Origin: Butyribacter intestini
GTDB taxonomy: Bacteria; Bacillota; Clostridia; Lachnospirales; Lachnospiraceae
DNA: 64,000 nucleotides
Direction of reading: 5' to 3'
Assembly: GCA_001414325.1 (NCBI GenBank)
Contig: LLKB01000005.1
Coordinates: 1,063,285 to 1,127,284 of the forward strand
The notes below the pieces were generated by a model, which was given only the letters and a program-made list of their open reading frames with translations, was not told the origin of the DNA and made no database searches. Within the stretch, counting starts at the first letter, position 1, and the number at the start of each line of letters is the position of its first letter. Positions 62,189-64,000 of the stretch are shown one piece after another. The position numbers and the translations under genes were made by a program.

Positions 62189-63418
62189 TTATAACCGGCA
62201 ACTGTTGGAACTTCCCTGTGCTCCATAAATACACCTGTCTCCATTTACGATATATGCTATACTGCACACCAGCACAAACGCAAGTGCATTTTTTGCCCCA
62301 AATACTTCAATTCCTATCAGAAACGGTGCTATAACGGTATTTGTCGCACTTCCAAAGACGGCTGCATATCCAAGTGCCCCACACAATACAGGCGAAATTC
62401 CAAATAAATTTCCCAGACAGAAGCCGAGCGAGGCCCCGATTGAAAACAGAGGTGTAACCTCGCCGCCCTGAAATCCGATTGATAATGTAATAACTGTCAA
62501 AAGCAGTTTTATAATCCAGTCAAAGCTAAAAATTTCTCCTCCTGTAAATGTCTGTGATATAAGATTTGTTCCAAGACCACAGTAACGACCATTCCAAAAT
62601 GCAAAAAGAATTATTGCAAGCGGTATTGATACAAATCCAATTCTTTTATATGGATTTGCAAGTTTCTCCCCCATAAACGCTTTAGCTCTTTTTAGCAACA
62701 CTGAAAACACACGCCCCGTAAGTCCGAATGACACACCTAGAATAACCATATAAAACATAGTCTTAGATTCTGACAGGTTAAAGCTCTGCTTAAGCGGTAC
62801 TGCAAATTTTTCAAGTCCAAGTGCATTTGAAAACGTTGAAGCCGTAACTGCCGCTACCAATGACGGCAAAAATGCCTGATATAACATTTTTCCGGTAACG
62901 ACAACCTCCATCGCAAAAAACACAGCCGCAAACGGTGTCTGGAACAATCCGCCAAAACCTGCCGCCATTCCTGCTATGAGCAAAATTGTTCTATTATCAG
63001 CAAACTTAAATCTGCGTGCAAACCAATGAGACAATGTTGCTCCAATCTGAACTGCAACTCCCTCCCTGCCTGCACTTCCCCCAAAAAGATGAGTAATCCA
63101 TGTTCCAACCATAACCAGTGGAACAAGTGCGAGCGGTATATCCGCCCTCTTTCCTTGGGCGGTTTCAAGAACAAGCGTCATTCCCTTTAAACTCATCTCA
63201 TTAAAACGATGATACATCCAACAGATAAACAGGCCTGCAATCGGCAAAAACCAAATAAAAATTTGAATATACCTTCCCCGGAAATCAGTAATTGCAATAA
63301 GAACACGCCCAAATAAAGCATCAATGCCTCCTACAATAAGTCCTATCATAAGTGCTGATAAAATATAATACAAATTTTCTTTTGTTTTTTTTAGTTTCTT
63401 TTGAATTAATCTTTTCAT
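62189..63418 (-). CDS. ClC-family chloride channel/transporter (EriC-like)
   Basis: The 409-residue integral membrane protein has ClC selectivity motifs: GGSAGREGVAVQIGATLSHW (GREGP-like, with Val in place of Pro), GFGGLFQTPFAAVFFAMEVV and FQGGEVTPLFSIGASLGFCL. It may move chloride or fluoride. ATG 63418 with AAGGGGAAAAG upstream is preferred; an in-frame TTG lies at 63445. Confidence 0.85.
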   Translation of the reverse strand: MKRLIQKKLKKTKENLYYILSALMIGLIVGGIDALFGRVLIAITDFRGRYIQIFIWFLPIAGLFICWMYHRFNEMSLKGMTLVLETAQGKRADIPLALVPLVMVGTWITHLFGGSAGREGVAVQIGATLSHWFARRFKFADNRTILLIAGMAAGFGGLFQTPFAAVFFAMEVVVTGKMLYQAFLPSLVAAVTASTFSNALGLEKFAVPLKQSFNLSESKTMFYMVILGVSFGLTGRVFSVLLKRAKAFMGEKLANPYKRIGFVSIPLAIILFAFWNGRYCGLGTNLISQTFTGGEIFSFDWIIKLLLTVITLSIGFQGGEVTPLFSIGASLGFCLGNLFGISPVLCGALGYAAVFGSATNTVIAPFLIGIEVFGAKNALAFVLVCSIAYIVNGDRCIYGAQGSSNSCRL

Positions 63419-63694
63419 TCTTTTCCCCTTTTTAATTTCTGCCAAATAGCTTTAGCTCTCTGTTCGTCCTGACACATAAGGATTGTCAGCAGAAAAAATA
63501 ATGATTTTTTCAATAAGATAACTATAAAATATAGATTATTGCTAAGTCAATACTTTGCGATAAATATTCCTGCTTATCTTTATTATAATTTAATTTTTTT
63601 CACAACATCTGTCAATTTAATCAAATAAAAGTAAAATATGCAAAACTAAAGTAAAACTTTTTCTTCTCCGTCAATATTAATTATAATAAAAAAC
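63419..63694. other. AT-rich intergenic stretch
   Basis: Upstream of the ClC gene; no gene, repeat or RNA was recognised here. Confidence 0.4.
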
Positions 63695-63742
63695 ACCTTC
63701 TAAACAGATATATGTGAAATCTCCATACTCTGCTCAGAAGGT
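63695..63742 (-). terminator. Terminator of the alcohol dehydrogenase gene
   Basis: On the minus strand TACCTTCT and AGAAGGTG form the stem around a 34-base loop, followed by TTTTTTATT. It lies 65 bp after the stop at 63808. Confidence 0.6.
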
Positions 63743-63807
63743 ATTTTTATAACTATAAAATTTTTTATCCGACAAATTTCTTAATTTTGTCGATTTTCGA
63801 TACTTTT

Positions 63808-64000
63808 TTAGAAATCAACTTCTGTATCATAATAACAGCATTTAAGAAGTTTCTCCATTTCCTCCTGTGATGGCTGACGAGGATTTGAACCCGTGCAGGC
63901 ATCAAGAATAGCATTTGCTGCTATATCGTGAAGTTTTTCAAGGAATTCATCCTCAGGTACAATTCCTTCTTCTGCCGGAAGTCCACCCTCACCATAGTTT
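63808..64000 (-). CDS. C-terminal end of an iron-containing alcohol dehydrogenase, probably AdhE
   Basis: The last 63 residues of a gene that continues past the window: NYGEGGLPAEEGIVPEDEFL, then ANAILDACTGSNPRQPSQEE and YYDTEVDF before the stop. The ACTGSNPR stretch corresponds to the CTGANPR signature near the end of the iron-dependent ADH domain of AdhE, the bifunctional acetaldehyde/alcohol dehydrogenase of fermentation. A single-domain Fe-ADH cannot be excluded from this fragment. Confidence 0.65.
   Translation of the reverse strand, partial: NYGEGGLPAEEGIVPEDEFLEKLHDIAANAILDACTGSNPRQPSQEEMEKLLKCCYYDTEVDF

Overview
The window looks like chromosome from a low-GC, spore-forming Firmicute of the Lachnospiraceae type. 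The evidence is a SpoIIID regulator, a SPOCS/LysM protein, CwlD and a YaaH-like GH18 protein, MecA, a domain-permuted GH3 beta-glucosidase, a secreted GH5 cellulase with an APTV linker, an AdhE-type tail and consistently AT-rich intergenic DNA with strong GAGG ribosome sites. The species cannot be fixed from sequence alone. No tRNA, rRNA or CRISPR array was seen.

Layout. 1-3030: one end of an insertion sequence, a chimeric gene remnant and a two-gene Septu-like anti-phage system (ATPase plus HNH nuclease). 3100-16700: metabolic and regulatory genes (GH3, a degenerate enolase-like protein, beta-lactamase-fold hydrolase, Mrp ATPase, SpoIIID, PnuC, HD and MBL-fold proteins) separated by many small repeats. 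16960-27216: a nitrogen-scavenging block, with an allantoate/N-carbamoyl amidohydrolase, a five-gene urea/amide-type ABC importer, a cytidylate-kinase-like protein, a PucR-type regulator, GlnK and AmtB. 27325-34126: a scrap-yard of mobile DNA holding a broken integrase, pieces of a conjugative element (VirB4 tail), IS3 pieces, shuffled Rpn and AAA/nuclease fragments and an HsdM fragment, with apparently intact cargo (an EEP nuclease/phosphatase, a SEC-C protein, a NADAR protein). 34137-53982: housekeeping, sporulation and envelope genes (MurG, IlvE, Sua5/YwlE-like/RpiB, CwlD, GH18), the cellulase, MecA, ferredoxin and a two-component pair. 54255-62185: a LacI-controlled sucrose/fructan operon (binding protein, two permeases, ATPase, GH32, fructokinase). 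The right end has a ClC channel and the tail of an alcohol dehydrogenase.

Most striking are the non-coding structures. (1) A family of short mobile elements has 14-bp terminal inverted repeats and perfect 8-bp target duplications in two copies; its left end matches the end of the insertion sequence at the left edge of the window, which makes that element its likely mobiliser. (2) A two-hairpin leader is shared by the Mrp ATPase gene and the GH3 gene; its loop can pair with bases just before the Shine-Dalgarno, with a pairing-preserving G-C to G-U change between the copies. (3) A hairpin hides the spoIIID ribosome site. (4) An intrinsic terminator lies inside the amtB leader directly after a good promoter. 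(5) Tandem double palindromes flank the sucrose promoters. Four genes appear to encode degenerate members of known families: the enolase-like protein, an arginine/tyrosine-phosphatase-like protein without its Cys and Arg, an HPr-like protein, and a PII protein without the usual T-loop tyrosine.
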